Below, in pieces: positions 44,926 to 54,168 of a stretch of 64,000 bases of DNA. The translations under genes and the position numbers were made by a program. A model generated the notes under the pieces. It had not been told where the DNA came from. It made no database searches and saw nothing but the letters and a program-made list of their open reading frames with translations. Source of the DNA: an uncultured Collinsella sp. (GTDB lineage Bacteria > Actinomycetota > Coriobacteriia > Coriobacteriales > Coriobacteriaceae); assembly GCA_900541885.1 (NCBI GenBank), contig UQKW01000001.1, positions 62,001 through 126,000 on the forward strand, in the 5' to 3' direction. Positions within the stretch are counted from its first letter, which is position 1. Every line of letters starts with the position of its first letter.

Positions 44926-45824
44926 AGGGCGATCGCCGCCACATTGGTGTTGAAGTTGTTGAGCGCGACGTCGTCGTTGCCGTAGTGCCCAACCCATTGA
45001 CACAGGTTGGTATAGCAGCCCCACAGATTGGCATACTGCCGATACCACTTAGATTTGGTCGAGAACCTTTGTCGACCGAACTCGGCACGGATAACAAACA
45101 TGTCATTCGCCAGGGTGTCGCACGGTCCGGTATCGCCCGTGGCGTTATAGGTCGACACCACGCTATTGGCGCGGGCGACATAGCCATCGAGCATATTGTA
45201 TTTGGTCACGAGCCAGCTGTGGATACTCTCTTCCTCGGCAGCCGAGAGACCACCCGAGCCCGCGTCCCCGCCGGTACCGCCGTCCGTCGAGCCATCACCC
45301 GAAGATCCACCGCCAGAGGCGGAGCCCGAACCGGAACCGCCGCCCGACGAATCGGAGCTGGAGCCAGACGAACCCGAACCGCCTGGCTTGCCTGTCTGTT
45401 GGGCGTCCTGCCCCTTCTGCTGCTCGGCCTTATTTATGACGGATGCCACACTGTTGTTGGAAAGCTTCGTGATGATCTTGGTGTTGGTGAGCACGATGGT
45501 CTTGCCGTTTGCCAGCGTAACCTCGTTGTCCGATGTTTCGGGACTGTCCGCATCGTCGCCACCGAACACAACGTGCGAGACCACACTCGCCCACGTATAT
45601 CCGGCTGTCGTTCCCAAGTCGCTTTTGGCCTTGCGCCCAATATGCAGCTCACGCGCAGCATGCGCCTGTACCATGGACGGCACCGTCATGCCGTAAGCAG
45701 AAACACCCGCCACGACCAGCACCAGCGAGCAGGAAAGCAGCACACATGCCCGTGGCGCCAGGCCCAGCCGGCGTCGCATGCGCACCGCGGCGCCATGCTT
45801 TGTCTGAGTGCCCCCGGGCCGCAT
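44922..45824 (-). CDS. Membrane-anchored exported protein with Gly/Ser linker
   Basis: The protein has 300 residues. A basic N-terminus is followed by one membrane or signal helix (about residues 24-46). An extracytoplasmic region with a 60-residue Gly/Ser/Asp-rich linker comes next, then a C-terminal helical domain (SAAEEESIHSWLVTKYNMLD). I recognise no family. It is the first gene of the kinase/FHA operon and may be an extracellular sensor or substrate for that kinase. GGAGGAG precedes the ATG at 45824; longer readings cross the leader hairpin and are rejected. Confidence 0.7.
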   Translation of the reverse strand: MRPGGTQTKHGAAVRMRRRLGLAPRACVLLSCSLVLVVAGVSAYGMTVPSMVQAHAARELHIGRKAKSDLGTTAGYTWASVVSHVVFGGDDADSPETSDNEVTLANGKTIVLTNTKIITKLSNNSVASVINKAEQQKGQDAQQTGKPGGSGSSGSSSDSSGGGSGSGSASGGGSSGDGSTDGGTGGDAGSGGLSAAEEESIHSWLVTKYNMLDGYVARANSVVSTYNATGDTGPCDTLANDMFVIRAEFGRQRFSTKSKWYRQYANLWGCYTNLCQWVGHYGNDDVALNNFNTNVAAIAL

Positions 45825-45835
45825 GCGATCTCCTC

Positions 45836-45864
45836 CAACAAAAACACGCCGCTCGAAAGCGGCG
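45836..45864 (-). terminator. Leader terminator/attenuator ahead of the kinase operon
   Basis: CGCCGCT (45847-45853) pairs with AGCGGCG (45858-45864) around CGAA. On the minus strand GTGTTTTTGTT follows and the ribosome site comes at once, 22 nt before the start codon. Confidence 0.65.
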
Positions 45865-45908
45865 CATTCATTCAAATTCACATTTGAGTGTATCAGCGAA
45901 CACAAAAG

Positions 45909-45918
45909 GTTGCGCAAC
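45909..45918. promoter_or_regulatory. GTTGCGCAAC palindrome, candidate operator
   Basis: A perfect 10-bp palindrome lies upstream of the kinase operon. It shares its core with those at 4390-4403 and 13794-13805. On the minus strand its TTGCGC could also serve as a -35. Confidence 0.4.
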
Positions 45919-45978
45919 GAACGCGCAAATACGGGGTGCGAGCGGACCCATCCACGCGATAAGCGGATGAAAAGCAGG

Positions 45979-45994
45979 TTTGTTGCACAACAAA
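45979..45994. promoter_or_regulatory. TTTGTTG-CA-CAACAAA palindrome, candidate operator
   Basis: Two 7-nt perfect arms flank a CA centre, 70 bp upstream of the preceding palindrome and in the same intergenic region between recR and the kinase operon. Confidence 0.4.
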
Positions 45995-46067
45995 TGCATG
46001 AACGCGCGCCCAATTATGAGCGCCCCGTGCGGCAGGCCGACGGGACATGCCGTGGAGCTGACGCCGC

Positions 46068-46664
46068 CTAGATCGCGCGGCGGGCCTCGATGGCGCGGCC
46101 AAGCGTAAGCTCGTCGGCATACTCCAAGTCGCCGCCCACGGGAAGGCCGCTTGCCAGACGCGACACCTCGACGCCCAACGGCTTGATGGTACGGGCCAGA
46201 TAGCTCGCCGTGGTCTCGCCCTCAATATTGGGGTTGGTGGCGATGATGACCTCGTGGATGTCCTCGTGGCCCAAGCGTGCCAGCAGCTCTCGAATGTGCA
46301 GCTGCTCGGGGCCAATCTTGTCCATGGGACTGATCACGCCGCCCAATACGTGGTAGAGGCCGTGGTAGCTGCCCGTGCGCTCGATCGCCTGGACATCACG
46401 CGGCTCGCCCACCACGCAAATGCGAGTGGTATCGCGCATCGGGTCCTGGCAGATGGAGCACTCGTCGGCCGTGGCGTAGTTAAAGCAGCGGCTGCAAAAG
46501 TGGACCTCCTGCTTGACCTCCAGGATGGCCTCGGCCAGGCGGCGCGCCTCCTCGGCGTCGGCCTCCAACAGGTAATAGGCGATGCGCTGGGCCGACTTGG
46601 GACCAATGCCCGGCAGACGGCCCAGCTCATCGAGCAGTTTTTGCAGACTGTGGTTGGCACTCAT
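46068..46664 (-). CDS. recR: Recombination mediator RecR
   Basis: This 198-residue protein works with RecO/RecF to load RecA at gaps. Helix-hairpin-helix LGRLPGIGPKSAQRIAYYLL, four-cysteine zinc site CSRC...CSIC, then the Toprim domain ICVVGEPRDVQAIE and EVIIATNPNIEGETTASYL. Its Shine-Dalgarno sequence is weak; it starts 13 nt after ybaB, as expected for the conserved dnaX-ybaB-recR order. dnaX lies further upstream on the same strand. Confidence 0.96.
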   Translation of the reverse strand: MSANHSLQKLLDELGRLPGIGPKSAQRIAYYLLEADAEEARRLAEAILEVKQEVHFCSRCFNYATADECSICQDPMRDTTRICVVGEPRDVQAIERTGSYHGLYHVLGGVISPMDKIGPEQLHIRELLARLGHEDIHEVIIATNPNIEGETTASYLARTIKPLGVEVSRLASGLPVGGDLEYADELTLGRAIEARRAI

Positions 46665-46677
46665 ATATATGCGTGTC

Positions 46678-46998
46678 TTAGAACGGCATGCCCGGGATGT
46701 TGAGGCCGCCGGTGATGGCGCCCATCTGCTTGTTGGCGAGCTCGTTGACGCCGCGGACGGCCTCGTTGACGGCAGCCATGATCATATCCTGCAGCATATC
46801 GACGTCCTCGGGATCGAGCGCATCGGGATCGATGGTGAGGTTGACGAGCTCCATCTCGCCGTTAACGGTCACCTTGACCATGCCGCCGCCGGCAGAGGCG
46901 TCGACGGTCTGGGACTTGAGGTTCTCCTGCGCGGCGGCAAGCTGCTCCTGCATCTTGCGAGCCTGCTTCATCATCTGCTGCATGTTCATACCGGCCAT
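46678..46998 (-). CDS. YbaB/EbfC nucleoid-associated protein
   Basis: This 106-residue DNA-binding dimer has an N-terminal coiled helix MMKQARKMQEQLAAAQENL and the core VTVNGEMELVNLTIDPDAL, both typical. AAAGGAG lies 5 nt before the ATG. It is the usual neighbour of recR and is co-transcribed with it. Confidence 0.95.
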   Translation of the reverse strand: MAGMNMQQMMKQARKMQEQLAAAQENLKSQTVDASAGGGMVKVTVNGEMELVNLTIDPDALDPEDVDMLQDMIMAAVNEAVRGVNELANKQMGAITGGLNIPGMPF

Positions 46999-47337
46999 GA
47001 TGGCTCCTTTACGTGCGGCCGCACGCCGAGCTGCAAGGGCAGCCGGAGCACGGCGGGACTTTCAAACTCAAAAATCGTACCACGGCGCGCGGCGAGAGAG
47101 CGGGGCGGACGTGTTACCTCAGTCGATATACATGTCCTCCAATACAAACCGCACTCAAAGATTATGCAAGGTCGAATTATGCAAGGTTGCATAATATCGC
47201 ACACTCAATCTAGTAGAGCCGAATCCGGCATTTCATGTGCGCCACTAAATAGCTAAATGCCGAACCGCTGCTCGAGGCGGCGCACATGGCGGCAGGGTAT
47301 AATTTGATTGCCATAGATAGTAATTTGGAGGTGCCCC
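46999..47337. other. Divergent intergenic region with ATTATGCAA repeats
   Basis: No gene is seen. It holds the tandem ATTATGCAAGGT motif (47161-47172 and 47176-47187) and the palindrome described separately; promoters for ybaB-recR and for the plus-strand gene are expected here. Confidence 0.45.
47176..47195. promoter_or_regulatory. 20-bp palindrome with extra half-site, candidate operator
   Basis: ATTATGCAA-GG-TTGCATAAT has perfect 9-nt arms. A third ATTATGCAA half-site starts 15 bp earlier at 47161. It lies in the divergent region between ybaB-recR and the plus-strand membrane-protein gene. Confidence 0.5.
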
Positions 47338-47811
47338 ATGAATGCCCCCAACGCGCTCCAAAACATCCGCTCAAAACACCCCGTTGCATATGTGGTTCTC
47401 TATCTCTTTGTCGGCTGGGCATTGCTGGTTGTCATCACCCATGCCATAGCTTTTGGAGCAGAACTGCTGATAGCCAGCTCGGACCAGCCCGTCGTCAAAT
47501 GGGAGACGACCGATGAGTGCACCGACGGAACCCGAACCGTCTACTACAACAGCCCGTCCCTCTATCAAGAGTTCAAGGTCAAGATAAAGGACTTCAAGAT
47601 TGTCGATGCCGAGCTAGGCGTTTATTTGGCAATCGGAGCAACCATTAACGCCGAGCAAGTCGAGTACACGGACAGCCATGCGACGTATCGTATCGACCTC
47701 AGCATCCTAGGCCGACCGTCACGCACCTGTCTGCTCAAATGCGACATACGCGGCACCACACTACACATGTCCGAAATACAGATGCGCCCGGACAAGGGGT
47801 CCTCTTCTTGA
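47338..47811 (+). CDS. Single-pass exported protein, unknown function
   Basis: The protein has 157 residues. One N-terminal membrane helix (about 17-40, VAYVVLYLFVGWALLVVITH) is followed by a beta-rich exported domain. I recognise no family. GGAGG lies 6 nt before the ATG. It stands alone, converging on dnaX with only 21 nt between the stop codons, and a palindromic candidate operator lies 140 nt upstream. Confidence 0.65.
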   Translation: MNAPNALQNIRSKHPVAYVVLYLFVGWALLVVITHAIAFGAELLIASSDQPVVKWETTDECTDGTRTVYYNSPSLYQEFKVKIKDFKIVDAELGVYLAIGATINAEQVEYTDSHATYRIDLSILGRPSRTCLLKCDIRGTTLHMSEIQMRPDKGSSS

Positions 47812-47832
47812 GCAGTATACCCGCCTGCGCAG

Positions 47833-50310
47833 CTACTCCACCGGCTTGAAGATGGTGGCCTGGCCAAAGACGCTGCGGATGAGGGCTTTGGCCTCGTCCT
47901 CGGTCTGCGGGATGCTCGGGGCTGCGCCCTGGTGGCCGAAGGGGCTGCCGGCGCCGGGGTTGGACTCCCAGGGAGCTGCGGGAGCGTCCTCCTCTTTGGG
48001 GGCAGTTGCAGCGGGCTTGGGCGCGGACGCCGCGGCCGGCACGTCGAACGGGGGCAGATCGTCCCCGCCGGCATCGGCAGCAAAACCGCCGACCATGGCA
48101 TCGTCGTAGGGAACCCGCTCGGATTCCCACGGCGCAGACGGTGCGGCAGGCTGAGCCTTGGAAGCGGACGAGCGCTCGGGCGCGCGGGGTGCGGGCTCGG
48201 TCGGGAGCTTGCCCGTGGCAGGAGCGCCGGCAGGGTTATCGGAGCGCAGCCAGGGAGCCTTAGCCAGGTCGGACGACTTGGGCGCGGGTGTGGCAGCGGG
48301 CTTGGACGCGGGGATCGGAGCAGCCGGTTTGGGCGCAGCGGGTTCAGGCGCCGACGGAGTCGATGCCGCTACCGGGGCCGCTTTTGGCTGCGTCGCGCTG
48401 GCGCTCGAGGATGCAGGGGCCGCCGAGGACACGGGTTGCGGGTCCGCAGATGCCACAGCCCGTGCAGATGGAGAATGCTCCTCATGTTGAGGAGCCGGCG
48501 TGCCACCCCCATCCAGGACATAGTCGACGGTACGACGACCGAAGACCGCACTGACTGTCGGCAGAACTACCGACTGCGTGTCGGCGCGACCGAGCATCTT
48601 AATGGCAAAAGTCGAGCCCGCGGGGAACGAAACCGTGAGCTTGGAGCCGTCGTCTGCTGTGGCGCGGGCGTTGAGCAAAAGCCCTGCGTAGGAGGCCTGA
48701 CGAGCCTTGACGCGTTCGACGACCTCGGCCCATTTGCGCTGGAGCTCACCGGCATCCTCGACCGCGGGGGTCTCGGCGGCGCCGGCGGCAGCAACCTGAG
48801 CGGCGTTGTTGAGCTGGGGCTTAGGTGCCGGCACAGCGGCAGGCGTGGGAGCCGGGGCGGAGGGCTGGGGCTTCGGAACCGGCGCAGGCTGAGGTGCCGG
48901 CGCTGCGGGCTTGGGGGTCGGCGCGGGCGCAGGCTGGGCAGCTGGAACAGCAGCTCCGCGGTCCCAGGGCATGCCGCCCTGGTGCGTGGACGTAGCAGTA
49001 GGAGCGGCAGATGCCACAGGGGCGGCAACTCGGGCACCCGAGATCAGTGTCGGTTGTTGCGTCGCCGCAGGTGCAGCCGCGACAGCCGCAGGCGCAGCAC
49101 CAGCAGCAGCCACACTCGCCGGCACCGCGGCGTTGGCGACCATGGCCTCCAAGCGTGCCACACGCTCGGCCAAAGCCTCGATGGTCAGATCGGCCTCGGG
49201 GCGCGTCAGACGCGTGCAGGCGATCTCGAGCACCAGGCGCACGTCGCTCGCGCCCCTCATCTCCAACGCGGCATCGTCGAGCACCGTCAGCACACGAGCC
49301 AAGCGGTCGGCAGGATGCTCACCAAAGGCAGCGGCCTCGGCAGCAAGCGCCTCGGCCTGCTCGGAGCCGCCCTCAAACAGCTCGGCGCGGGCGCCGGCAA
49401 CGCAGGCCACGTACACATCGCGCACATGCGCCACCAGGTCGCGCGTCAGCTCAAGCAGGTCATTGCCCTCCTCGACCTGTGCGCGAATGAGCCCATAGAG
49501 CTCAGCAATATCACGCTCGGCAATAGCGCGGGCAAACTCGCTCAGAATCTGGTCCGACACCTCGCCCAAAAGCGAGCGGGCATCGTCCGCATGCACGGCC
49601 CCGTTGCCAAAAACGCTCAGCTGCTCCAGCGTGGAGAGCGCGTCGCGCATGCCGCCCTTGGCATGGCGCGCCACGATGGCGAGCGCCTCGTCGTCGTAAT
49701 CGAAGCCCTCCTGCTCGCACACGTAGGACAGGCGATGCTCGATATCCTCGTTACCGATGCGGTGGAAATCGAAACGCTGGCAGCGCGAGAGGATGGTCTC
49801 CAGAATCTTTTGCGGGTCGGTGGTGCACAGCACAAAGATCACGTGTGCCGGCGGCTCCTCAAGCGTCTTGAGCAGCGCGTTGAACGCCGCCGTCGTGAGC
49901 ATGTGGACCTCGTCGATGATATAGATCTTGTACTTGCCGCGCACCGGGGCAAAGTTGACGGAGTTGATGATCTCCTCGCGTACGTTGTCCACGCCGGTGC
50001 GGCTTGCGGCATCGAGCTCGTAGACATCGGGGTGGTTGCCCTCGGCGATGAGCTCGCACTCCTCGCAGGTGCCGTCGGGCATGCAGCCGCTCGCACCCTC
50101 GGCGCGCGCCGCCTCGGCATTGCGGCAGAGCAGCGCCTTGGCAAGAATGCGCGCCATGGTGGTCTTGCCCGTGCCGCGCGGTCCGCAGAACAGGTAGGCG
50201 TGGGACAGGCGTCCCTCGGTAATGGCGTGCTCGAGCGTCGAGACGATATGCTGCTGGCCCACCACGGACTCGAAGGTGAGCGGGCGATACTTTCGGTACA
50301 ACGATTCCAT
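47833..50310 (-). CDS. dnaX: DNA polymerase III subunits gamma and tau
   Basis: This 825-residue clamp-loader ATPase has Walker A CGPRGTGKTTMARIL, a four-cysteine zinc module (between LLCRNAEA and CEECEL), Walker B IYIIDEVHML and sensor 1 in LLKTLEEPPAHVIFVLCTTDP, with SRC at the arginine finger. The tau-like C-terminal half has a very long Ala/Pro-rich linker (about 400-560 and again 640-780) around a conserved domain (LQRKWAEVVERVKARQASY). The start at 50310 has GGGGGAG upstream. It is upstream of ybaB-recR on the same strand, but with an unrelated plus-strand gene between them. Confidence 0.95.
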   Translation of the reverse strand: MESLYRKYRPLTFESVVGQQHIVSTLEHAITEGRLSHAYLFCGPRGTGKTTMARILAKALLCRNAEAARAEGASGCMPDGTCEECELIAEGNHPDVYELDAASRTGVDNVREEIINSVNFAPVRGKYKIYIIDEVHMLTTAAFNALLKTLEEPPAHVIFVLCTTDPQKILETILSRCQRFDFHRIGNEDIEHRLSYVCEQEGFDYDDEALAIVARHAKGGMRDALSTLEQLSVFGNGAVHADDARSLLGEVSDQILSEFARAIAERDIAELYGLIRAQVEEGNDLLELTRDLVAHVRDVYVACVAGARAELFEGGSEQAEALAAEAAAFGEHPADRLARVLTVLDDAALEMRGASDVRLVLEIACTRLTRPEADLTIEALAERVARLEAMVANAAVPASVAAAGAAPAAVAAAPAATQQPTLISGARVAAPVASAAPTATSTHQGGMPWDRGAAVPAAQPAPAPTPKPAAPAPQPAPVPKPQPSAPAPTPAAVPAPKPQLNNAAQVAAAGAAETPAVEDAGELQRKWAEVVERVKARQASYAGLLLNARATADDGSKLTVSFPAGSTFAIKMLGRADTQSVVLPTVSAVFGRRTVDYVLDGGGTPAPQHEEHSPSARAVASADPQPVSSAAPASSSASATQPKAAPVAASTPSAPEPAAPKPAAPIPASKPAATPAPKSSDLAKAPWLRSDNPAGAPATGKLPTEPAPRAPERSSASKAQPAAPSAPWESERVPYDDAMVGGFAADAGGDDLPPFDVPAAASAPKPAATAPKEEDAPAAPWESNPGAGSPFGHQGAAPSIPQTEDEAKALIRSVFGQATIFKPVE

Positions 50311-50425
50311 GGGTGCTCCCCCGGGTATACTGAGTCTTGTTGCCGCGGTGACCATGCGGTCGCACGGCATACTGCATCCATAATAACCCGTACGGCGAGC
50401 CCGCCGCGATAGGAGTCCAAAGAGC

Positions 50426-51142
50426 ATGGCAGACGTAGAGTCCAACCTCGTCCCCTCCGAAGCAGCCGACCAGGTCGAGGTCGCGCTCGAGACGCAGTCC
50501 GCGGCCGATGACGGCATCCTCTACCTCAACGAGTACCAGTACGAAAACGACCTCGTCACCGACTTTGCCCGCCTGGTCGCCTCGCCCAAGCGCCGCGGCT
50601 CCCTGTACGTCGCCGCCGCCATTGCCGCGCTCATCGGCATCGGCATGCTGGTGGCCGGCGGCAACTGGATCAAGTTCGGCGTCGTCCTAATCGTATTCGG
50701 CGCCTTTTTGGCCTGGTGGAGCAAAAATCTGCACCACACACTCGCCCGCGACTTTATCGATGCCGTCGAGGCCGACGAATCCATGGGCGGCCGCTACCGC
50801 CGCGTCGCCGCCAACGAAGACGGCCTGATGGTCTGGGGCAAGAGCGGCAAGTCGCAGTTCTTCCCGTTTGACAAGCTCGACCACGTGCTCGACGGCGAGC
50901 GCATCTTTGTAGCCATGTTCGCCGACCAGGGCGTGACGATCCCTAAGGACACCTTTGTTCGCGGCGATGCCGAGCAGTTTGGCACCTTCCTTAAGGCGCG
51001 CATCAACAAAAAACTCCGCATCGAGACCAAGAAGAAGAAAATGAAGGCAGAAAAGGCCGCCGCCGAAGCCAAACAGGGCGACAAGCCCCAGGAGACCAAG
51101 GGCAAGCAGCGCAAGCAGAAGAAGAACAAGAAGAAGCGCTAG
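50426..51142 (+). CDS. YcxB-like membrane protein
   Basis: The protein has 238 residues. An acidic N-terminus (about 55 residues) is followed by two membrane helices (about 58-76 and 82-98). A cytoplasmic YcxB-like beta domain (FPFDKLDHVLDGERIFVAMFADQGVTIPKD) and a highly basic Lys-rich tail (about 45 residues, KKKKMKAEKAAAEAK) complete it. The family function is unknown. AGGAG lies 10 nt before the ATG. Confidence 0.75.
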   Translation: MADVESNLVPSEAADQVEVALETQSAADDGILYLNEYQYENDLVTDFARLVASPKRRGSLYVAAAIAALIGIGMLVAGGNWIKFGVVLIVFGAFLAWWSKNLHHTLARDFIDAVEADESMGGRYRRVAANEDGLMVWGKSGKSQFFPFDKLDHVLDGERIFVAMFADQGVTIPKDTFVRGDAEQFGTFLKARINKKLRIETKKKKMKAEKAAAEAKQGDKPQETKGKQRKQKKNKKKR

Positions 51143-51298
51143 GCCGGACGCAGGGACGCAGGGTCCAGACCCCAGACGGAGCTTAAATTGAATGTCGCCC
51201 ATCTGCGCGTGCTACACTAGCAGCATCTATGCCACCGCGAACGGCTCGGCCCCGCGCCCGCCGCTCGCAAACGAACTTTAAACGCACGAGGGTTGGCC

Positions 51299-53152
51299 AT
51301 GCCGCTTTTCTCGCAACATACCGCCCGGTTCTCGCCGGACGTTCCTTTGGAGGGCACCAGCTCTCGCGAGCTGCTCAAGCGGTACCAGCCGCTCGAGACA
51401 CTTGCGACCGGCGGTTTTGGCTCCATCGAGATTTGCCGCGACACGCATCTGCGCCGTCGCGTGGCCATTAAGCGCATTCCCCTTATCAACGGCGCCGGCA
51501 TGCCCGCCAGCGACATCATGGACGTGCTGCGCGAGGCGCATACCGCCGCCATGCTTCAACATCCCAATATCGTGCAGGTTATCGACTTTACGCACGACAC
51601 CGCCTATGCCTACCTGGTCATGGAGTATGTCGACGGCATGTCGTTGGCCGAGTTTTTGCATCGCGTGGACGGCCACTCGCTCACCTTTGACGAGGCCGCG
51701 GCCATTGCCGACGCGCTGGGTCAGGCACTCACCTTTGCCCATGCAAACGGCGTGCTTCATCTGGACATAAAGCCCGCCAATGTGCTTATCGACCATTCGG
51801 GCAATGTAAAGCTCACCGACTTTGGCATGGCGCGGCTGTCGTCTGCCGGCGGCTTTGGCGGCTCGCGCGGCGGCACCATCGGCTACATGCCGCCCGAGCA
51901 GCTCGATATCGAGACCGGCACGGTCGACGAGCGCGCCGATGTCTTTGCCCTCGCCTGTGTGATCTACGAGGGCCTGTGCGGCAGCGCTCCCTTTATGGCG
52001 GCCACGCCCGCCGGCTCGCTCGGCCGCATCATCGGCGGCGCCACCTATCCCAGCGAGCTGATACCACACTTCCCCCCGGGAGCCGAGGCCGCGCTCATGA
52101 GCGCGCTCTCCCCCATGCCGCAGGACCGCCCCAACAGCATCGAGGCATTTTGCGACCAGCTCCTTGCCGGTCTGGGCAGCGTGCGCGAGGGCCGTCGCAG
52201 CCTGGAGCAAATGGTTGGCGAACTTTCGGATGACGAGCAGGAGCTCGACGATATCGAGCCGTCGCACTACGAGGACGACGCCATCGAGGTCGACCCCGCA
52301 CTCGGCTGGGCGGGCACGCGCTGGAGCCATGCGCGCGACTACACCATGCGCACTATCTCGGCGCTAACGTGCGGCACCTATAGCTTTTTGCTGATGCAAA
52401 CGGCCGGGGTCGCGGCGCTTCCCGGCCTGGTCATTGCGGCCATCGCGATCGGAGCGGCGGCTGGCCTGGCCCCCCAGATTGGCTCGGCCATCTCGGCTGT
52501 GGGCTTTTTGGTGCTCATGGCCAACGCCACCATGCAGGCGCAGGGCATCTTGTCGATGTTGCCCGTCGCGGTGATCTTTGCCGCCGCCATGTCCGGTTGG
52601 TGGATTGCCTGGGGTCGCACCGAGGCTGCCGCGAGCGCCGCGCTCACCTGTGCACTCGCGCTTGGCTGTCTGACCGGCAATACCTTCCTGGCAGCTGGGG
52701 TCGCCGCCGGCGTCGCGTCATTTTGGCTCGGCCCGGCAAGCGCCGCCGCGGCAACGGGCATGGGCGCGCTTTTTGCCCGTCTGGCCACGGTCGCGCTTTC
52801 AGCCGGAGGCGTGCTGGGGCTCGGTAACGTTGCCGCAGCGCTGGGAGACCCGCTCCTTTGGGCTGCCTTTGTGCTGGTCGCGGCAACTGCCGCAGCGTCA
52901 TCTGCGCTGCTCAATACCCATGCCAAGCGTGCCGATCAGGGCTCAAACCTTGTCGCAATCGCCGCCATCGCTGTCACCGGCATCGGCTGCGCAGCGGCGT
53001 CCTGTCTTGCACACCATATGGAAATTGCCAGCCTTGCAGCCGCGGTCATCGCCAAGGCGGCGGTTGCGGGAACCCTATCCTCTATAATCGTTGGGATATG
53101 CCTATATTTGCTCGGATACCAAAGAACCTATACGGAGAGTGATCTTTCGTGA
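51299..53152 (+). CDS. Membrane Ser/Thr protein kinase (locus 2, non-RD type)
   Basis: The protein has 617 residues. The kinase domain (about 20-290) has glycine loop LATGGFGSIEI, lysine in VAIKRIPL, catalytic loop VLHLDIKPANVLID, LTDFGMARLS and GTIGYMPPEQ. The HRD arginine is replaced by leucine (HLD), so it is a non-RD kinase. Multiple membrane helices fill the C-terminal half (about 360-610), and there are no PASTA repeats. The ATG at 51299 with GAGGG upstream is preferred to an in-frame TTG two codons earlier. It overlaps fhaA by 4 nt (GTGA). Confidence 0.88.
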   Translation: MPLFSQHTARFSPDVPLEGTSSRELLKRYQPLETLATGGFGSIEICRDTHLRRRVAIKRIPLINGAGMPASDIMDVLREAHTAAMLQHPNIVQVIDFTHDTAYAYLVMEYVDGMSLAEFLHRVDGHSLTFDEAAAIADALGQALTFAHANGVLHLDIKPANVLIDHSGNVKLTDFGMARLSSAGGFGGSRGGTIGYMPPEQLDIETGTVDERADVFALACVIYEGLCGSAPFMAATPAGSLGRIIGGATYPSELIPHFPPGAEAALMSALSPMPQDRPNSIEAFCDQLLAGLGSVREGRRSLEQMVGELSDDEQELDDIEPSHYEDDAIEVDPALGWAGTRWSHARDYTMRTISALTCGTYSFLLMQTAGVAALPGLVIAAIAIGAAAGLAPQIGSAISAVGFLVLMANATMQAQGILSMLPVAVIFAAAMSGWWIAWGRTEAAASAALTCALALGCLTGNTFLAAGVAAGVASFWLGPASAAAATGMGALFARLATVALSAGGVLGLGNVAAALGDPLLWAAFVLVAATAAASSALLNTHAKRADQGSNLVAIAAIAVTGIGCAAASCLAHHMEIASLAAAVIAKAAVAGTLSSIIVGICLYLLGYQRTYTESDLS

Positions 53153-54162
53153 ACTTCCTGAACATCTTCGAGGACCACGTGGCCGGCATCTTCGGTGCCA
53201 CCCGTGCCCCGTTCTCCTTTAAGAAGCTTGCCAAGCAGGCCGCTCGCGACATGGAGGATCAGACTCTGGTGATCAACGGCGTCAACACGGCGCCGGCACT
53301 CTATACCATCCTTATCGCCGCCGACGACGATCCCATGCTCGCCCCGTTCTACCCCGAGCTTTCGCGCGAGGTCCGCGAGTTTGTGAAGGCGCAGGCCGAA
53401 AAGCGCCGCTATGTCTTTGTCGGCGAGCCCCTCGTGCGTTTTATGATCGATCCGCAGCTGCGCGCCGGCAAGTTCTCGGTCTTTGCTGAGAACGTCGATG
53501 CGCCCACGCTCGGCCGCCTGTACGAGGAAGAGCGCGCCTACCAAAACGGCCTGGGACAGAACAACTCGGCCGCAAGCCGCGCCGCCAGCGCCCCGCGCGC
53601 CGGCCAGCAGCAGTTTGCCGCCCCGCAGCAGCAGCGCCCCGCCGCCATGCCCCAGCAGCAGCCGACGCCTCGCGCCGCCGCTCCCGACCCGCTTGCCGTG
53701 GCAGACCCCTTCGCGCCTAGCGTCCCCGACCCCGCCGCCGCACCCATCCCGGTGCCGCAGACCGTCTCGCGCGACGCGCTTGCCGGCATGGGCGGAGCCG
53801 CCGCGACCGGTGCCGCCGTGGGCCTAGGCGCCGCAGCCGGCATCGCTTCCAACATGGCGAGCACTCGCGCCCCGCAGCGCCCGCTCGCCCAGCTCGTCGA
53901 CGTCGTGAGCGGCGAGAGCCATAGCATCACCTCCGCACAGGTGACCATCGGTCGCGAGCGCTCAGTTTCCGACATTGCCCTGCGCGACCCCAACGTGTCG
54001 CGCCGCCACGCCCAGCTCACCTTTACGGGCTCGGATTGGTCGATCGAGGATCTCAATTCCACCAACGGCACGCTCGTCAACAACCGCCGCATTACGCGCT
54101 GCCCGCTGCGCAACGGCGATCTGCTGACGTTTGGCCTGAGTACCTTTGAATTTAGGGGATAG
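53149..54162 (+). CDS. fhaA: FhaA-like protein (DUF3662 plus FHA domain)
   Basis: The protein has 337 residues and starts at a GTG overlapping the kinase stop. The N-terminal DUF3662 domain (about 1-125) is NIFEDHVAGIFGATRAPFSF. A Gln/Pro/Ala-rich linker (about 145-260) leads to the C-terminal FHA domain (about 262-337) with VTIGRERSVSDIALRD, VSRRHAQLTF and EDLNSTNGTLVNN. In other Actinobacteria FhaA is a kinase substrate linked to MviN and cell-wall synthesis. Cluster position confirms the assignment. Confidence 0.9.
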   Translation: MNFLNIFEDHVAGIFGATRAPFSFKKLAKQAARDMEDQTLVINGVNTAPALYTILIAADDDPMLAPFYPELSREVREFVKAQAEKRRYVFVGEPLVRFMIDPQLRAGKFSVFAENVDAPTLGRLYEEERAYQNGLGQNNSAASRAASAPRAGQQQFAAPQQQRPAAMPQQQPTPRAAAPDPLAVADPFAPSVPDPAAAPIPVPQTVSRDALAGMGGAAATGAAVGLGAAAGIASNMASTRAPQRPLAQLVDVVSGESHSITSAQVTIGRERSVSDIALRDPNVSRRHAQLTFTGSDWSIEDLNSTNGTLVNNRRITRCPLRNGDLLTFGLSTFEFRG

Positions 54163-54168
54163 TCGCTT

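Noticed and set aside
44922..46013. Longer start for the exported protein at 46013
   Set aside because: The extension would translate the two palindromes and the leader hairpin; the ATG at 45824 has a strong ribosome site directly before it.
47932..50412. An 826-codon plus-strand open frame opposite dnaX
   Set aside because: Gly/Arg-rich shadow of the Ala/Pro-rich dnaX linker.
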